Position numbers and translations under genes: made by a program. This document shows positions 21,800 to 33,133 of a stretch of DNA of 64,000 bases, piece by piece; position 1 is the first letter of the stretch; each line of letters starts with the position of its first letter. Source of the stretch: Arachis hypogaea (Eukaryota; Streptophyta; Magnoliopsida; Fabales; Fabaceae); NCBI RefSeq assembly GCF_003086295.3, contig NC_092053.1, positions 82,025,671 through 82,089,670 of the forward strand. The letters are read 5' to 3'. The notes beneath the pieces were generated by a model, which ran no database searches, had not been told where the DNA came from, and saw only the letters and a program-made list of their open reading frames with translations.

Positions 21800-22890
21800 C
21801 TTTAGCTCAAGACGTTAGTGGTGTTAACGTTCAGTGAAAATATGGGTTTGAGAACGTTAGTGACATTCAACTTTTTCACTAACATTCCTCACCCAAGTAA
21901 GAGCCACATTAACCTCAACGTTAGTGGCACAAACGTTGCCGCTAACGTTGCCTCTTTGTCCTTCGCGCACGTTATTGGGACTCAACTTTCCCAATAACGT
22001 TGAGAAGCCTCCCCTTCCCTACGTTAGAGTCCACGTTAACTTAGTTAACGTGGCTCTTTTAACGTAGGCTTGCCAACCTTCGAGAACGTTAGTGACATTT
22101 AACATTGTCACTAACGTTCCAATGTGCCCCTTAGCTCCCACGTTAGAGTCCACGTTAACTAGGTTAACGTGGCTTCTAACGTGGCTGTGCTAGCCATCTC
22201 CAACGTTAGTGATAAAGTTGAATGTCACTAACGTTGGCTCATCATCCCTCTCCTCACGTTAGCTTCCACGTTAACTTAGTTAACGTGGCTTATTGTGGCT
22301 TGTGTTGTCTCCTTCCAACGTTAGTGACAATGTTTGGTGTCACTAATGTTGTCGACAACCTTTCTTCTTCACGTTAACTTCCACGTTAACTAGGGTGGGA
22401 GTTAACGTGCCCTCTTGGGGATAGTGTGTGTTCATCCCAATGTTAGTGACAATGTTTGGTGCCGCTAACATTGTCAATCAGCTAGTTTCTTCACGTTAGC
22501 TTCCACGTTAACTAGTTAACGTGGGAGTTAACGTGGCTTCTTGTGACTTGGCCAACGTTAGTGAGAATGTTGAATGACACTAACGTTGGCGTCCCCCTTT
22601 TCTTCTTAACGTTAGAGGCCACATTAACTAAGTTAACGGGGCAACTAACGTGGCCACTTATGAGCTTCGTTCAACGTTAGTGATAATGTTAAGTGTCACT
22701 AACGTTGGCTCCATTTCCTTTCTTCCACGTTAGAGTTCACGTTAGCTTAGTTAACGTGACTCTTAACATGGGCAATGATGGCTTCGAGAGCGTTATTGGC
22801 AATGACTTTTCTCATTAACTTTGCAAGTTACTGCCATTCCACGTTAGTGTTAACGTCAGTGTAACTAACGTAGCTACTAATGTGGTTCTT
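21800..22890. repeat. E2 U3 palindrome array (ACGTTA types)
   Basis: More than a kilobase of alternating CACGTTAAC/GTTAACGTG and CAACGTTAGTGACA/TGTCACTAACGTTG hairpins, with single variants such as CGTTATTGGGA...TCCCAATAACG. Same motif family as E3, but more units. Confidence 0.92.
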
Positions 22891-23154
22891 CTTTGCTTCC
22901 TTTGTCCTGAAATCAAGCAATAAAGTGCATCAAAGTTCTAGTCCAAGTCATGGGAGATGCAACATCCAATTTGTCATTAAATTCATACAAAATCCTCATG
23001 AAATCATGTAAAGTGCACAATGTATGCTTGAATCGAGATGTAAATGAATATCTACCCAAAACTAGCTTATTTCCTAAGGAAATGCATGAAACTACCCTAA
23101 AAACAGTAAATAAAAGGTCAGTAAAACTGGCCAAAATGCCCTGGCATCAGATTC

Positions 23155-24453
23155 AGAATTCAACAAGAGATTGTAAAGAAAAATTAATCAGAGTAGTAAA
23201 AGATGAAATAAGTTGCAGAAAATTAAAACAGAAAGGTAAAATTGCTTGAAGAACAAAACAGAAAGTAAACTTAGCTCAATTGTGAAATCTAAAAGAGAAA
23301 TTGAAGATCTCAGGAGATCAATGAGACTAGTAAGTAGATCTAGATCTCAATTCCTTCCTTGATCAAATATAAAATAAATTGCATAAGAAATGAAGATGAA
23401 AGCAGTAGATGAAAGTTGGATCAAATTCTTCAAATCTCAGAATTATGCAGAAGAAGAACAAAAATGAATTTCATATCAAGAATTGAAAAATAATTTCTTC
23501 AATCTCAATCCAAAATTTAAAAACAAAAGAATGAAGTTGTAGAAGCAAAAAAAAAGAAAAACAAAGAGAAAGAGAACTCAGATATCAGTCCCACTTCCCA
23601 AATTCAAAATGAATACTCTCATGAAAACTAAAATTGAGCTAAGAGTCTAAAAGAAAGTAAAAAAGAAGGTCCTCCACAAATCAAACTAACTCCTATTTAT
23701 ACACTTTCTATTTTTTTTATCTTCAGACTTTGGAGTGGACTTTTCAATTTGGTGAAGAATTGGATCCAAATTGACTTTTGATTGAAAATGTGAACCAAGG
23801 CCACCTCCAGTGGAGCGCTCTGTTAAGTGAGCAAACGTAGCGCTCACTGGCCTTGTCCCAGGCTTCGAACCAGGCTTCAATTGTAGTGCTCCGTTGGTGA
23901 TTTGAACGCAGCGCTCAATGGCTATGTGTGCCTTCCAATTTTTGTCTCGTGCCAAGCCCATTTCCTTGTGCATGGTAGCGCTCAGTGAGGTAAGGAAACG
24001 GAGCACCCCTTGCTTGGATTTGAGGCTCCCACTTTCGAGCCCTGCTGGCTCCATTTGTGCCAACAATTCCTTAGGCACTAGCGCTCAGTTAAAATGAACA
24101 ACGCAGTGCCCTTTTGCCTTTGAGCATGGTTTCCAAATTTGAATCCTGGCTCTCCCATTTGGAACTAATTTCCTTGTGCCAAGCTTCAATTGTATAGCGC
24201 TCAGTTGGTGAAAGTAACGTAGCACTACTTGTTGCTTCCCTTGTGTGCATGGTTCGATTCTTGGTGAATCCATTTTGGCCAACTTCCTTGCCAGGCCTTG
24301 TAGCGCGCTTTTCTTTTCTTCATGGGGCGCTCCTTTGTGGACATGGGTTCGAACCATGGCTGCCCCATTTGTGGAAGTCGCACCTTGATTTTCTTTGTGC
24401 CAAGCCACGATAAAGTTAAAAGAGTTAACTGAGTGCTCTTGCTGATGCCTTGT
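23155..24453 (-). repeat. E1 3' LTR, second part
   Basis: Resumes after the E2 target duplication and matches 33520-34807 of the E1 5' LTR, including the TATTTATA box at 23695-23702 and the AGCGCT repeats. Ends at fragment F. Confidence 0.92.
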
Positions 24454-25642
24454 TGATGAGTGGATAATTTATACCCTTTTTGGCATTGTTTTTACATAGT
24501 TTTTAGTATGTTTTAGTTACTTTTTTATTATATTTTTATTAGTTTTTATGCAAAAATCACATTTCTGGACTTTACTATGAGTTTGTGTATTTTTCTGTAA
24601 TTGCAGGTATTTTCTGGCTGAAATTGAGGGACCTGAGCAAAAATCTAATTCAGAGGCTGAAAAAGGACTGTAGATGTTGTTGGATTCTGACCCTCCTGCA
24701 CTCAAAGTGGATTTTCTGGAGCTACAGAAGCCCAATTGGCACGCTCTCAATTGCGTTGGAAAGTATACATCTTGGGTTTTCCAGAAGTAGATAATAGTTC
24801 ATACTTTGCCTGAGATTTGATGGCCCAAACTGGCATCTAAACGCCCACCTGAGGCCCTTTTTTTGGAGTAAAATGCCAGAACTGGCACCAGAACTGGAGT
24901 TAAACGCCCAAACTGGCACCCAAGCTGGCGTTTAACTCCAAGGATGGCCTATGCACGTGTAAAGCTCAATGTTCAGCCCAAGCACACACCAAGTGGGCCC
25001 CTGAAGTGGATTTCTGCACTATCTGCACTTAGTTACTTATTTTATGTAATCCCTAGTAACTAGTTTAGTATGAATATCCTTTTTAATATTGTATTCGTAT
25101 GGTTGGAACCCTCTTTTCACTTTGATGTTACGTTTTAGAGGCCTCTTTTCACTTATGTATTTTCTATGGTGGAGTTTCTATACCCCAAAGATTAAGGTGT
25201 GGAGCTCTGCTGTTCTTCATTAATTAATGCAAGTACTATTGTTTCTCTTTCAATTCATGCCTACTTCTTCTCCAAGATATACTCTCGTACTTAATTTAGT
25301 TTAGTCAGAATGAAGGGGTGACCCGTGAAAATCACCCAATCTTTGTTACTCGCTTAGCCAATATCCGCGTGCCTGACAACCACAAAGCAGTCTACATGAT
25401 GTTCAACGTAGTCATTGGACAACAGCCAGAGTATATTCTCTTGGGTATCTAATACACGGACGGAGTCCGTGAGATTAGTATCTTCGTGGTATAGGATAGA
25501 ACCATTGGCAACCATTCCTGAGATTCGGAAAGTCTAAACCTTGTCTGTGGTATTCCGAGTAGGATCTGGGAAGGGATGACTGAGATGAGCTTCAAACATG
25601 CGAATGTTAGGCGCAGTGACAGTGTGCAAAAGGACAAGGTTG
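24454..25642 (+). repeat. Fragment F: truncated LTR of the TGATGAGCGG family
   Basis: Starts TGATGAGTGG and follows the E4/E5 LTRs through the TTTTCTGGCTGAAATTGAGG segment and the GCCAGAACTGGC palindromes. It stops before the U5 end and PBS. It replaces about 270 bases of the E1 LTR (34808-35075 in the other copy), so insertion was followed by, or coupled to, deletion. Confidence 0.85.
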
Positions 25643-25839
25643 ATTGATAAATCATTCAAAAACCAATTAATTCTAGCTTAAATATTATGATTTTGTGTCA
25701 AATAAATGATGGTTGATTGAATTGACATAACCATGCAAATTCACTCCAAATCACTTACTTATAATGCAAGAAATTGCATAAAACCTAAGGAAACAAGTGA
25801 AAAATGCTTGAAAAGCAAGCATAAGATGACTTGTCATCA
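25643..25839 (-). repeat. E1 3' LTR, third part (U3 start)
   Basis: Matches 35076-35272 of the 5' LTR and ends GACTTGTCATCA, the minus-strand LTR start TGATGACAAGTC. Confidence 0.92.
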
Positions 25840-27330
25840 CAACACTAAACTCAAACCTTGCTTGTCCCCAAGCAAGCACTAAACATAAGAAGAAATGAAA
25901 TGAAACAGAGAAGCATACATATCCTTATTTAGCAGATAATTGAACATGGTTCATGGGGTTTTATGCAGACAAATGTAGCTCAATTATTCATAGCTATCTG
26001 ATATGACATGTTTCCTTAAAGGTTCTTTAGAATTACTGCTATGCTGCCTTGCTTTTTGATTGATCCCTTGCTTGCTTTTTCTTTCTTTTTTTTGCTTTGG
26101 AAAGCTTATTTATTAATGAAAGCTTGGTGGCAAGTGTTGCAGCATCCCTTTTGGCTCAATTTTTGCCCAACACTTCTTCACCACAGACACATGGCTCACA
26201 ATTTCTTGCTAGGAACATTGATGCCCAGCATCTCTTTGGATTACTAAATGCTTTGTAACTAGATTGCTCTTGATAATGGACTTTCGGTTGGCAATCCCAG
26301 ATTAGTTAATCCAAGTGGCCAAGTTTTAAAATACTCCTCAGAACCTAATTGTCCAAGCATATCCTAGTACAAAAGCACCACAGGCATATGTCCTAAGGTC
26401 CAAGCTATTGGTGTCTAGTCTTATTGTTTGTTTCTTTGCCAATTCTTGGCTTTTCTTTTTCTCTTTCTTCTTATTTTGCTTCATTCTCAAGGGATATTCA
26501 TTGATGAAAGGCTTTATGGTAGCAACCTAATTCACACTTCAAGGAACATCTTATTATGTAGCTTTTATTATTGAGCTATTCATTAAATCAAACAAGTACC
26601 ACCATTGAATTCTCATTCTAATTTCTACAACATTGGACAATCACTTTCTTGTTTCAAACATTTTTCTTTTATTTATGCAGAAGGGAAACAAAACAAAATT
26701 TCAAGCTAATGAGTTATGACAAGCATAATGCAGGCTAGCATTTTTGGTAAACATGTCCACTTACACCTAATTGAACACTTAAGCAAGACATATAGGAATC
26801 TCCAAATTAAAATACTCTAAAGCAACAAGGATTAAGTGTCAATACAACCTGTTGGGAATGTCTCTCAGCTTTTCCTTCTGTCATCATTATTTCTCTCTGT
26901 TGTTCCTCCTTTGGTGATGATGCAGACCCCTTTCACAGATTGAATATTTTCCTACATAATCCTTGAAAGTTACTTGTTTCTTAAGCCCTTAGGCAACTGG
27001 TTAGTATGCAAGATTTGCTTAGTTCCTTACCAATGTTTCTTATGCAGCCAGCCAACCATATATGAAACCTTGTGCCTTTGCTGAAGGTCACAAAACTAAA
27101 ACTAGAAAACAAACAATGGCTAAGTAATTTCTCTGATTGCTTGGAGCTAGCAACTGATTATGCAGAAGGTGAAAATTTGTTTTCAATTGAGATTTTGGTG
27201 GAACACCAAACTTAGCATTCTTCATTCTCACTTGAATTATTTTTGTGTGCAACACCAAACTTAGCTCCTTGCAATACAGATAAGACTAATCAACCTTTCT
27301 ATTGAAATAACTATGAAAAGAGATTACCTC
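25840..27330 (-). other. E1 3' non-coding region
   Basis: No supported ORF, and no env-like protein can be recognised. Begins with CAACACTAAACTC, a variant of the PPT-side motif. Two AACACCAAACTTAG copies lie near 27205 and 27241. Parts resemble the 3' regions of E0, E2 and E3. Confidence 0.75.
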
Positions 27331-27382
27331 AGGTTGGGTTACCTCCCAACAAGCGCGCTTTTATTTTCACTAGCTTGACATC
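27331..27382 (-). other. Conserved post-ORF block of E1
   Basis: Minus strand GTCAAGCTAGTGAAAATAAAA, GCGCGCTTGTTGGGAGG, TAACCCAACC. It follows the end of the integrase, so in the autonomous element the block marks the end of pol. Confidence 0.85.
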
Positions 27383-27394
27383 CTTCATTCTTGC

Positions 27395-28567
27395 TCAGCT
27401 CAGGTTCTGAACTTCCTTTTCTTTGTCCCATTGGCCTCCCAAGAATTGCTTTGCCCTGTGACTATTTGCTGTGAAATGGCTCTTTATTGCTTCATCTAGC
27501 AATTCAAGACTTCCATAAGGAAAAACCATTGTCACCAAGTAAGGACCAGTCTATTTGGATTTGAGCTTGCCAGGGAAGACTTTGAGCCTGGAGTTATATA
27601 AGAGTACTTGCTGTCCTGGTTTGAACTCCTTCCTTGAAATCTTCTTGTCATGCCAACTCTTAGCCTTTTCCTTATATATCTTAGCATTTTCATAAGCTTC
27701 TAGCCTAAACTCATCAAACTCATTTAGTTGCAGTAGCCTCTTCTCCCCTGCTACTTGAGAATCAAGGTTGAGGAGTTTAGTGGCCCAGAAAGCTTTATGT
27801 TCAAGCTCTACAGGGAGGTGACAAGATTTGCCATATAACAGCTGAAAATGAGACTTTCCAATAGGAGTTTTGAATGCTGTCCTGTATGCCCAGAGTGTGT
27901 CTTCTAGCTTTCTAGCCCAATCTTTTCTAGTGACTCCCACAGTCTTCTCTAAAATCCTCTTCAAATCCCTATTTACAAGTTCTACTTGGCCATTGGTCTG
28001 TGGGTGATAAGGTGTGGCTACTTTATGCATCACCGCATATTTGTGAAGTAATTTCTCCATCTGTTTATTGCAGAAATGACTGCCACCATCACTGACAAGT
28101 CCCTTAGGCACCCCATATCTAGTGAAAATGTGCTTCTTCAGGAATTGAAGGACAATTTGTGCATCACATGTGGTTGTGGCTATTGCTTCCACCCACTTTC
28201 AGACATACTCCTCTACTACCAAAATATATTTGAAAGAGTAAGAGAGCGGAAATAGGCCTATGAAATTAATGCCCCAAAGATCAAATAGTTCCACTTCTAG
28301 GATGTATTTCTAAGGCATCTCATTCCTTCTTGTCAATCCTCAAGCTCTTTGGCATTCATTACATTGGTGAACAAACTCTCTGGCATCCTTGAAGATGGTT
28401 GGCCAATAAAATCTGCTTTGCAGTACTTTGGCAGCTGTTCTCTCCGATCCAAAGTGTCCACCATAGGCTGAACCATGACAGTGCCACAATATATCTCTCA
28501 TCTCAGTTTCAGGGACACACCTCCTAATCATTCTATCCAGACATCTTTTGAACAAAAATGGTTCATC
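27395..28567 (-). pseudogene. pol: Integrase of E1, broken by stops
   Basis: Inserts the DNA copy into the genome in active relatives. The zinc-binding N-terminus lies at 28340-28555 (HGSAYGGHFG ... HQCNECQ, an H2C2 arrangement). The catalytic core follows: first Asp in WGINFIG is Asn here (AAT, 28265-28267), second in LVSDGGSHF, Glu in [11 protein letters not shown], with [10 protein letters not shown] intact. The C-terminal part has [19 protein letters not shown] and [10 protein letters not shown], then a stop at 27551 and 52 more in-frame codons to 27395. In-frame stops near 28560, 28337 and 28205 mark decay. The D-to-N change alone would abolish activity. Confidence 0.88.
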
Positions 28568-29124
28568 CTACAAGAACTTCCTAGCTTCATTGAGTAGCTT
28601 TTTCACTTTTTGCTTGGAGAGTTCTTGAGGGATCTTTCTTCCCGCCTTGTAATTTGCTATGTCAGCAAACCAAGGTGCTTGTTGAACTTGGAAAATATGT
28701 TCATCAGGAAATTTCTCTTTCACTTGCTGTGGTACGTCTTGATTGGTCTTTTGTGGCACTCTTGACAGATGATCTGCCACCTGATTCTCGCTCCCCTTTC
28801 TATCTCTTACTTCAATGTCAAATTCTTATAGCAGTAGCACCCATCTGATGAGTCTAGGATTTGCATCCTGTTTAGACATAAGATACTTGAGAGTAGCATG
28901 ATCAGTATACACTATAACTTTTGAACCAATCAAGTATTGTCTAAACTTATCAAATGCATATACAATGGCTAGTAGCTCTTTCTCAGTGGTGGTATAATTT
29001 TTCTATGCTTCATTCAACACCTTGCTAACATAATATATAACATGATGCAATTTGTCTTTCTTTTGCCCCAATACAGCACCAATTGCAAAGTCACTTGCAT
29101 CACACATAAGTTCAAAAGGTAGTC
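28568..29124 (-). pseudogene. pol: RNase H of E1
   Basis: Degrades RNA in RNA-DNA hybrids. The frame differs from the RT by one shift near 29105. Visible motifs are [41 protein letters not shown] and VADHLSR, covering the four acidic active-site residues. At least two stops interrupt it (before NYTTTEKE and before EFDIEV). 28568-28780 is open and forms the linker to integrase. Confidence 0.85.
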
Positions 29125-30024
29125 CTAATCAGGAGGTGTGATGATTAGTGCTGTGCTGAGTTTTCTCTTTAAAGTTTCAAAGGCATGCTTGCAATTGTCA
29201 TCAAAGATGAAAGGACTATCAATCATTAGCAAATTGCTCAATGGTTTTGCTATTTTTGAAAAATCTTTGATGAATCTCCTGTAAAAACCAGTATGTCCAA
29301 GAAAACTCATTACTGCTTTCACATTAACAGGTATAGGAAGCTTTTCAATGATTTCTATTTTAGCTTTATCAACTTCTATACCTTTGCTTGAAACCTTATA
29401 CCCAAGAACTATCCCTTCAGGAACTATGAAATGGCATATCTCCAAATTCAATACCAGGTTAGTTTCTTGGTATCTTTTCAAAACAAGAGTTAAATGTTGC
29501 AAGAAAGTGTTGAATGAATTGCCAAAGACCGAAAAATCATCCATGAAGACTTCTAAAATTTTTTCCACCATGTCAGAGAATATAGAAAGCATACACCTTT
29601 GAAAAGTTGCAGGGGCATTGCACAGACCAAAGGGCATCCTTCTGTAAGCAAAAACTCCAAATGGACAGGTGAAGGAAGTCTTTTCTTGATCCTTGCGATC
29701 CACCACTATTTGATTGTACCCAGAGTACCCATCCAAGAAGCAATAATAGGCATGGCCAGCCAATCTTTCCAGCATCTGGTCAATGAATGGGAGAGGAAAG
29801 TAATCTTTCCTTGTAGCATCATTCAATCTTCTATAATCTATGCACATCCTCCACCCAGTCACTATCCTGGTGGGGATCAACTCATTCTTCTCATTGGTGA
29901 TGCCTGTCATTCCTCCCTTCTTTGGTACAACTTGAACTAGACTCACCCATGAGCTGTCAGAAATTGGAAAGATTATCCCAGCATTCCATAGCTTCATGAC
30001 TTCTTTTTGAACCACATCCTTCAT
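29125..30024 (-). CDS. pol: Reverse transcriptase of E1
   Basis: 299 open codons; the only RT in the window. In order: GWRMCIDYRRLNDATRKD (residues 57-74), FLDGYSGYNQI with Asp98, MPFGLCNAPATFQRCM (130-145), VFMDDFSVFG with the Asp pair 162-163 (the F-M-D-D form of YxDD usual in Athila), then FLGHTGFYRRFIKDFS. All three catalytic Asp are present. LNLEICHF differs from the usual LNWEKCHF. It is separated from the protease frame only by one TGA at 30040, in the same frame, where relatives have Arg, and ends at a frameshift before RNase H. Confidence 0.95.
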   Translation of the reverse strand: MKDVVQKEVMKLWNAGIIFPISDSSWVSLVQVVPKKGGMTGITNEKNELIPTRIVTGWRMCIDYRRLNDATRKDYFPLPFIDQMLERLAGHAYYCFLDGYSGYNQIVVDRKDQEKTSFTCPFGVFAYRRMPFGLCNAPATFQRCMLSIFSDMVEKILEVFMDDFSVFGNSFNTFLQHLTLVLKRYQETNLVLNLEICHFIVPEGIVLGYKVSSKGIEVDKAKIEIIEKLPIPVNVKAVMSFLGHTGFYRRFIKDFSKIAKPLSNLLMIDSPFIFDDNCKHAFETLKRKLSTALIITPPD

Positions 30025-30039
30025 GGCTGGGTTGAGTCT

Positions 30040-31518
30040 TCATTGGGGTTGAACTACAGGCCTTGAATCTTCCTCCAATATAATTTTGTACATACAGATG
30101 GTAGGGCTTATGCCCTTGATATCATCAATGGTCCACCCCAAGGCTGTCTTGTGAGCTTTCAACACTTCGATGAGCTTTGTTTCTTCTTCTATGTTCAGAG
30201 AGGAATTTATGATTACTGGTAAAGCATCTGTTTTCCCAAGGAATACATACTTGAGATAAGGGGGGAGAGGCTTTAATTCTTGTTTTGGCACCTCCTCTGT
30301 CTTGTCTTGTTCCACCTCTTTCTCAATGGAAATTTCAGCTACTTGTTCTTCCATTATCTCTTGATCTCCTTCCCCTTCTTCTTCTTGTTGCTCGTGATAA
30401 TTGGCTTCCAACATTTCTTCCACCAAACCTTCTATCATATCTACTCTCATGTAGTTCTCTTGCTCAGGGGGATGTTGCATTGATTTGAGAACATTGATGA
30501 CCATTTGCTCATTGTGCACCCTGAAGGTAATTTCTCCCTTTTCTACATCAATAATAGCTCTTGTTGTGGCTAGAAATGGTCTTCCCAGGATAATTGAGTT
30601 GTTTTCTTCCTCTTCTGTGTCCAAAATCACAATGTCTGCAGGGAAGATAAACTCTCCAACCTTCACCAATAGATTTTCCACAACTCCATTGGGTGTCTTG
30701 ATTGATCTATCGGCCATCACCAGTGACATCCTGGTAGGTTTGCTTTTTACTATGGAAAGCTTTCTCATCATTGAGAGGGGCATCAAGTTAATACTAGCAC
30801 CTAGATCGCAGAGAGCTTTTTCCAATGTCATCTTGCCTATTGTGCATGAAACCACGAAGCTCCCTGGATCTTTAAGCTTTGGTGGAATACCCCTTTGGAT
30901 CACAGCACTGCATTCTTCAGTGAGCATAATGGGCTCCTTCTCATGCCAGCTTCTCTTTTTGTTAATGAGCTCCTTCAAGAACTTTGCATACAGAGGCATA
31001 TGCTCTAATGCCTCAGCAAGTGGGATATTAATCTCCAGCTTCTTGAAGACCTCAAAGAACTTAGGGAATTGTTGATCCTTGAGTTCTTTTTGTAGCCTTT
31101 GAGGATATGGCAGAGGAGGTGTGTAAGCCTTCACAACCTTCCTCTGGTCTTGAGATGGTTCCTCCATTACTTGCTTCCCTTTTCTTGACTCTTGTGGTTG
31201 CTCATCTTTTTCTTTAAGCTTCTCTTTGTCCTTCTTGTTAAGTATAGCCTCTTCCTTGTTGCTGGCCTCATCATTCACAGTTGGCTTCTTGTCATTCTCC
31301 ATAGGCTTCTTATTGGCTTCTTTGTCATTCACCAAGATTCTTCCACTTCTTAATTGAATAGCTTTGCATTCTTCTTTCAGATTTGGAATGGTATCACTTG
31401 GGAGTGAGCTTGTTGGCTTTTCAATCACTGCTTGGTTAGACAGTTGCCCAATCTGGCTTTCTAAGTTTTTTATTGAGGCTTCATGATTCTTGCTTGTCAG
31501 TTCCTGATGTTTCATCAT
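30040..31518 (-). CDS. pol: Protease region of E1 (Gag tail and retropepsin)
   Basis: 492 open codons. Residues 1-130 are the charged end of Gag. 131-225 is the conserved pre-protease segment (YPQRLQKELKDQQFPKFF). The retropepsin has CDLGASINLMPLS with catalytic Asp238 intact and ILGRPFLATTRAIIDVE at 309-326. After residue 345 comes a Glu-rich linker and the start of the RT region (LKYVFLGK, ALGWTIDDIKGISP). It ends at a TGA immediately before the RT N-terminus, in the same frame, so the original product was one polyprotein. Confidence 0.92.
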   Translation of the reverse strand: MMKHQELTSKNHEASIKNLESQIGQLSNQAVIEKPTSSLPSDTIPNLKEECKAIQLRSGRILVNDKEANKKPMENDKKPTVNDEASNKEEAILNKKDKEKLKEKDEQPQESRKGKQVMEEPSQDQRKVVKAYTPPLPYPQRLQKELKDQQFPKFFEVFKKLEINIPLAEALEHMPLYAKFLKELINKKRSWHEKEPIMLTEECSAVIQRGIPPKLKDPGSFVVSCTIGKMTLEKALCDLGASINLMPLSMMRKLSIVKSKPTRMSLVMADRSIKTPNGVVENLLVKVGEFIFPADIVILDTEEEENNSIILGRPFLATTRAIIDVEKGEITFRVHNEQMVINVLKSMQHPPEQENYMRVDMIEGLVEEMLEANYHEQQEEEGEGDQEIMEEQVAEISIEKEVEQDKTEEVPKQELKPLPPYLKYVFLGKTDALPVIINSSLNIEEETKLIEVLKAHKTALGWTIDDIKGISPTICMYKIILEEDSRPVVQPQ

Positions 31519-31526
31519 CTTTTCTA

Positions 31527-32939
31527 TTAGTATCTCCAGGTTTGATATTCTTTGAGTATCTTATGGTATTTGTGGCTGGTTGTGGGGTGTTGAAGGAGGA
31601 TGATAGGTGTTTTGGTTAGTGGCTGGGTTATTGGGTGGATAATAGCTGGAATTTGGGTAGTTATTTCGGGGTTTTCTGTATGGATTGTGGTTAGTGTTTT
31701 GCTTGTTACTGTGGTTTGTGTAGGTTGTGTTTTTTGAGTTGTTTTGGGTTGAATTTTCTGCCAGGGCTGCTGGTTTTGATTGTGGTTATCTCCCCATCTT
31801 AGGTTTGGATGATTCTTCCAAGAGGGGTTGTGTGTGTCTCCATAGAATCCATTCTGGCTGGATCCTTGGTTGTGCATGTAGTTCACTTGTTCCTGTTGCT
31901 GATATTCACCATTTTCCTCATTTTATCCCCACCCAGTTGGTGGTTGATTGGTGACATTCACTGATGCAACTTATAAGCTATCAATCCTCTTGGCCATCTG
32001 CTCAAATTGTTGCTGGATTTGCTGCTGCATCACCTTGTTTTGAGCTAGAATAGTGTCCACTCCTTCCAACTCTAGTACTCCCTTTCTTTAAGCTGGTTGG
32101 CGTTGCCTTTGATGAGAAAAGAAGTATTGATTGTTTGCCACCATATCTATGAGGTTTTGGGCTTCCTCTGTTGTCTTCATTAGCTGCAATAAGCCTCCTA
32201 CTGAATGGTCTAGTACTTCCTGAGCTTTTAGAGTCAATCCTTCAGAGAAATTCTGAAGTATGTCCCATTCATTGAACATTTCAAGGGGGCATTTTCTAAT
32301 CAGGGCCTTGTATCTCTCCCATGCCTCATAGAGGGATTTTGCATCCATCTGTGTGAAGGTTTGCACCTCTGTCTTTAATCTGATAAACCTTTGAGGTGGG
32401 TAGAACTTGGCTAGGAACTTATTCACTAGATCCTCCCAACTAGTGATGCTTTGTTGTGGAAAAGCTTCAAGCCATTGAACAGCCTTGTCCCTCAATGAAA
32501 ATGGGAACAGCAACAATTTGTATATATCTGGATGCACACCATTGGATTTCATTGTGTCACAGATCCTCAAGAAAGTAGGTAAATGCTGATTTGGATCTTC
32601 TAATGGACTTTCTCCATAGGAGTAGTTGTTTTGTACTAAGGTGATGAGTTGGGGTTTCAATTCAAAGTTGTTTGCATTGATATTTCGGGTAAGGATGCTA
32701 CTCCCACAATGCCTTGAATTAGCAAATGTACATGAAGCCAAGACTCTCCTCTGGGGTTGACCATTGTTGTTGGCCACTCCCACCGCTGGATTTGTTGAAT
32801 TTTTCTCCATTTCTTGGTATTCTTCCTCTGATTCCTCTTCTCCAACAGCTTCCTTTCCTCTTGCTTCTCTTCTTAGTCTTCTGAGATTTCTCTCGTCTTG
32901 GTCATAAAAGGTAGGGATCTCTCTCCTTGCTTCTGTCAT
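31527..32939 (-). pseudogene. gag: Gag of E1
   Basis: The likely start is ATG 32939 (MTEARREIPTFYDQDERN), not the longer frame upstream at 33008. Contains ANNFELKPQLITLVQNN, DPNQHLPTFLRICDT, LLFPFSLRDKAVQWLEAFP, FLAKFYPPQRF, KSLYEAWERYKALIRKCP and NFSEGLTLKAQEVLDHS, the full retrotransposon Gag core. An in-frame TAA at 32088 ends the intact part. The frame continues with two more stops to the N/Q-rich tail (MNYMHNQGSSQNG), and a frameshift near 31790 leads into the protease frame. Confidence 0.9.
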
Positions 32940-33116
32940 ACAACCAAAACAATAAGAAACACACAAAGCACTCTGTAACTTGAGTGCAGTAAGAGTTAGT
33001 AGAGACAAAGTCTCAAATAGTAGTGTGGTTGTTAAAAATAAAGGAAATAAACAAAAAAAAGAAAAAATGCTTCATCAAGACCACCACCTTACTTAATCAT
33101 TGTCAATCTAGATCAA

Positions 33117-33133
33117 TCCCGGCAACGGCGCCA
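33117..33133 (-). other. Primer binding site of E1 (tRNA-Asp)
   Basis: 17 bases matching TGGCGCCGTTGCCGGGGA with one G of the GGGG run missing. Lies 6 bases inside the 5' LTR. Confidence 0.93.

Larger units (their letters stand above)
5573..23149 (-). mobile_element. E2: non-autonomous gag-pro LTR retrotransposon
   Basis: Minus strand. 3' LTR 5573-7018 plus 14149-15179, internal region 15180-20682 and 5' LTR 20683-23149, flanked by GATTC. The internal region encodes Gag, a protease fused to an integrase-C-terminal-like domain, and a small second ORF. RT, RNase H and core integrase are absent. The two LTRs look nearly identical over long stretches, so the insertion is recent. E3 is inserted in its 3' LTR. 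Confidence 0.95.
20683..23149 (-). repeat. E2 5' LTR
   Basis: 2467 bases, TGATGCACGG...GGCATCA on the plus strand. Complete, with U5 module, TATA box and U3 palindromes. Serves as the uninterrupted reference for the split 3' LTR. Confidence 0.95.

Noticed and set aside
25840..27330. Env-like ORF expected downstream of pol in Athila elements
   Set aside because: No frame longer than about 70 codons and no membrane segment; cannot be supported in E1.
29599..31075. Plus-strand ORFs opposite RT and protease
   Set aside because: Shadows of the real minus-strand polyprotein.
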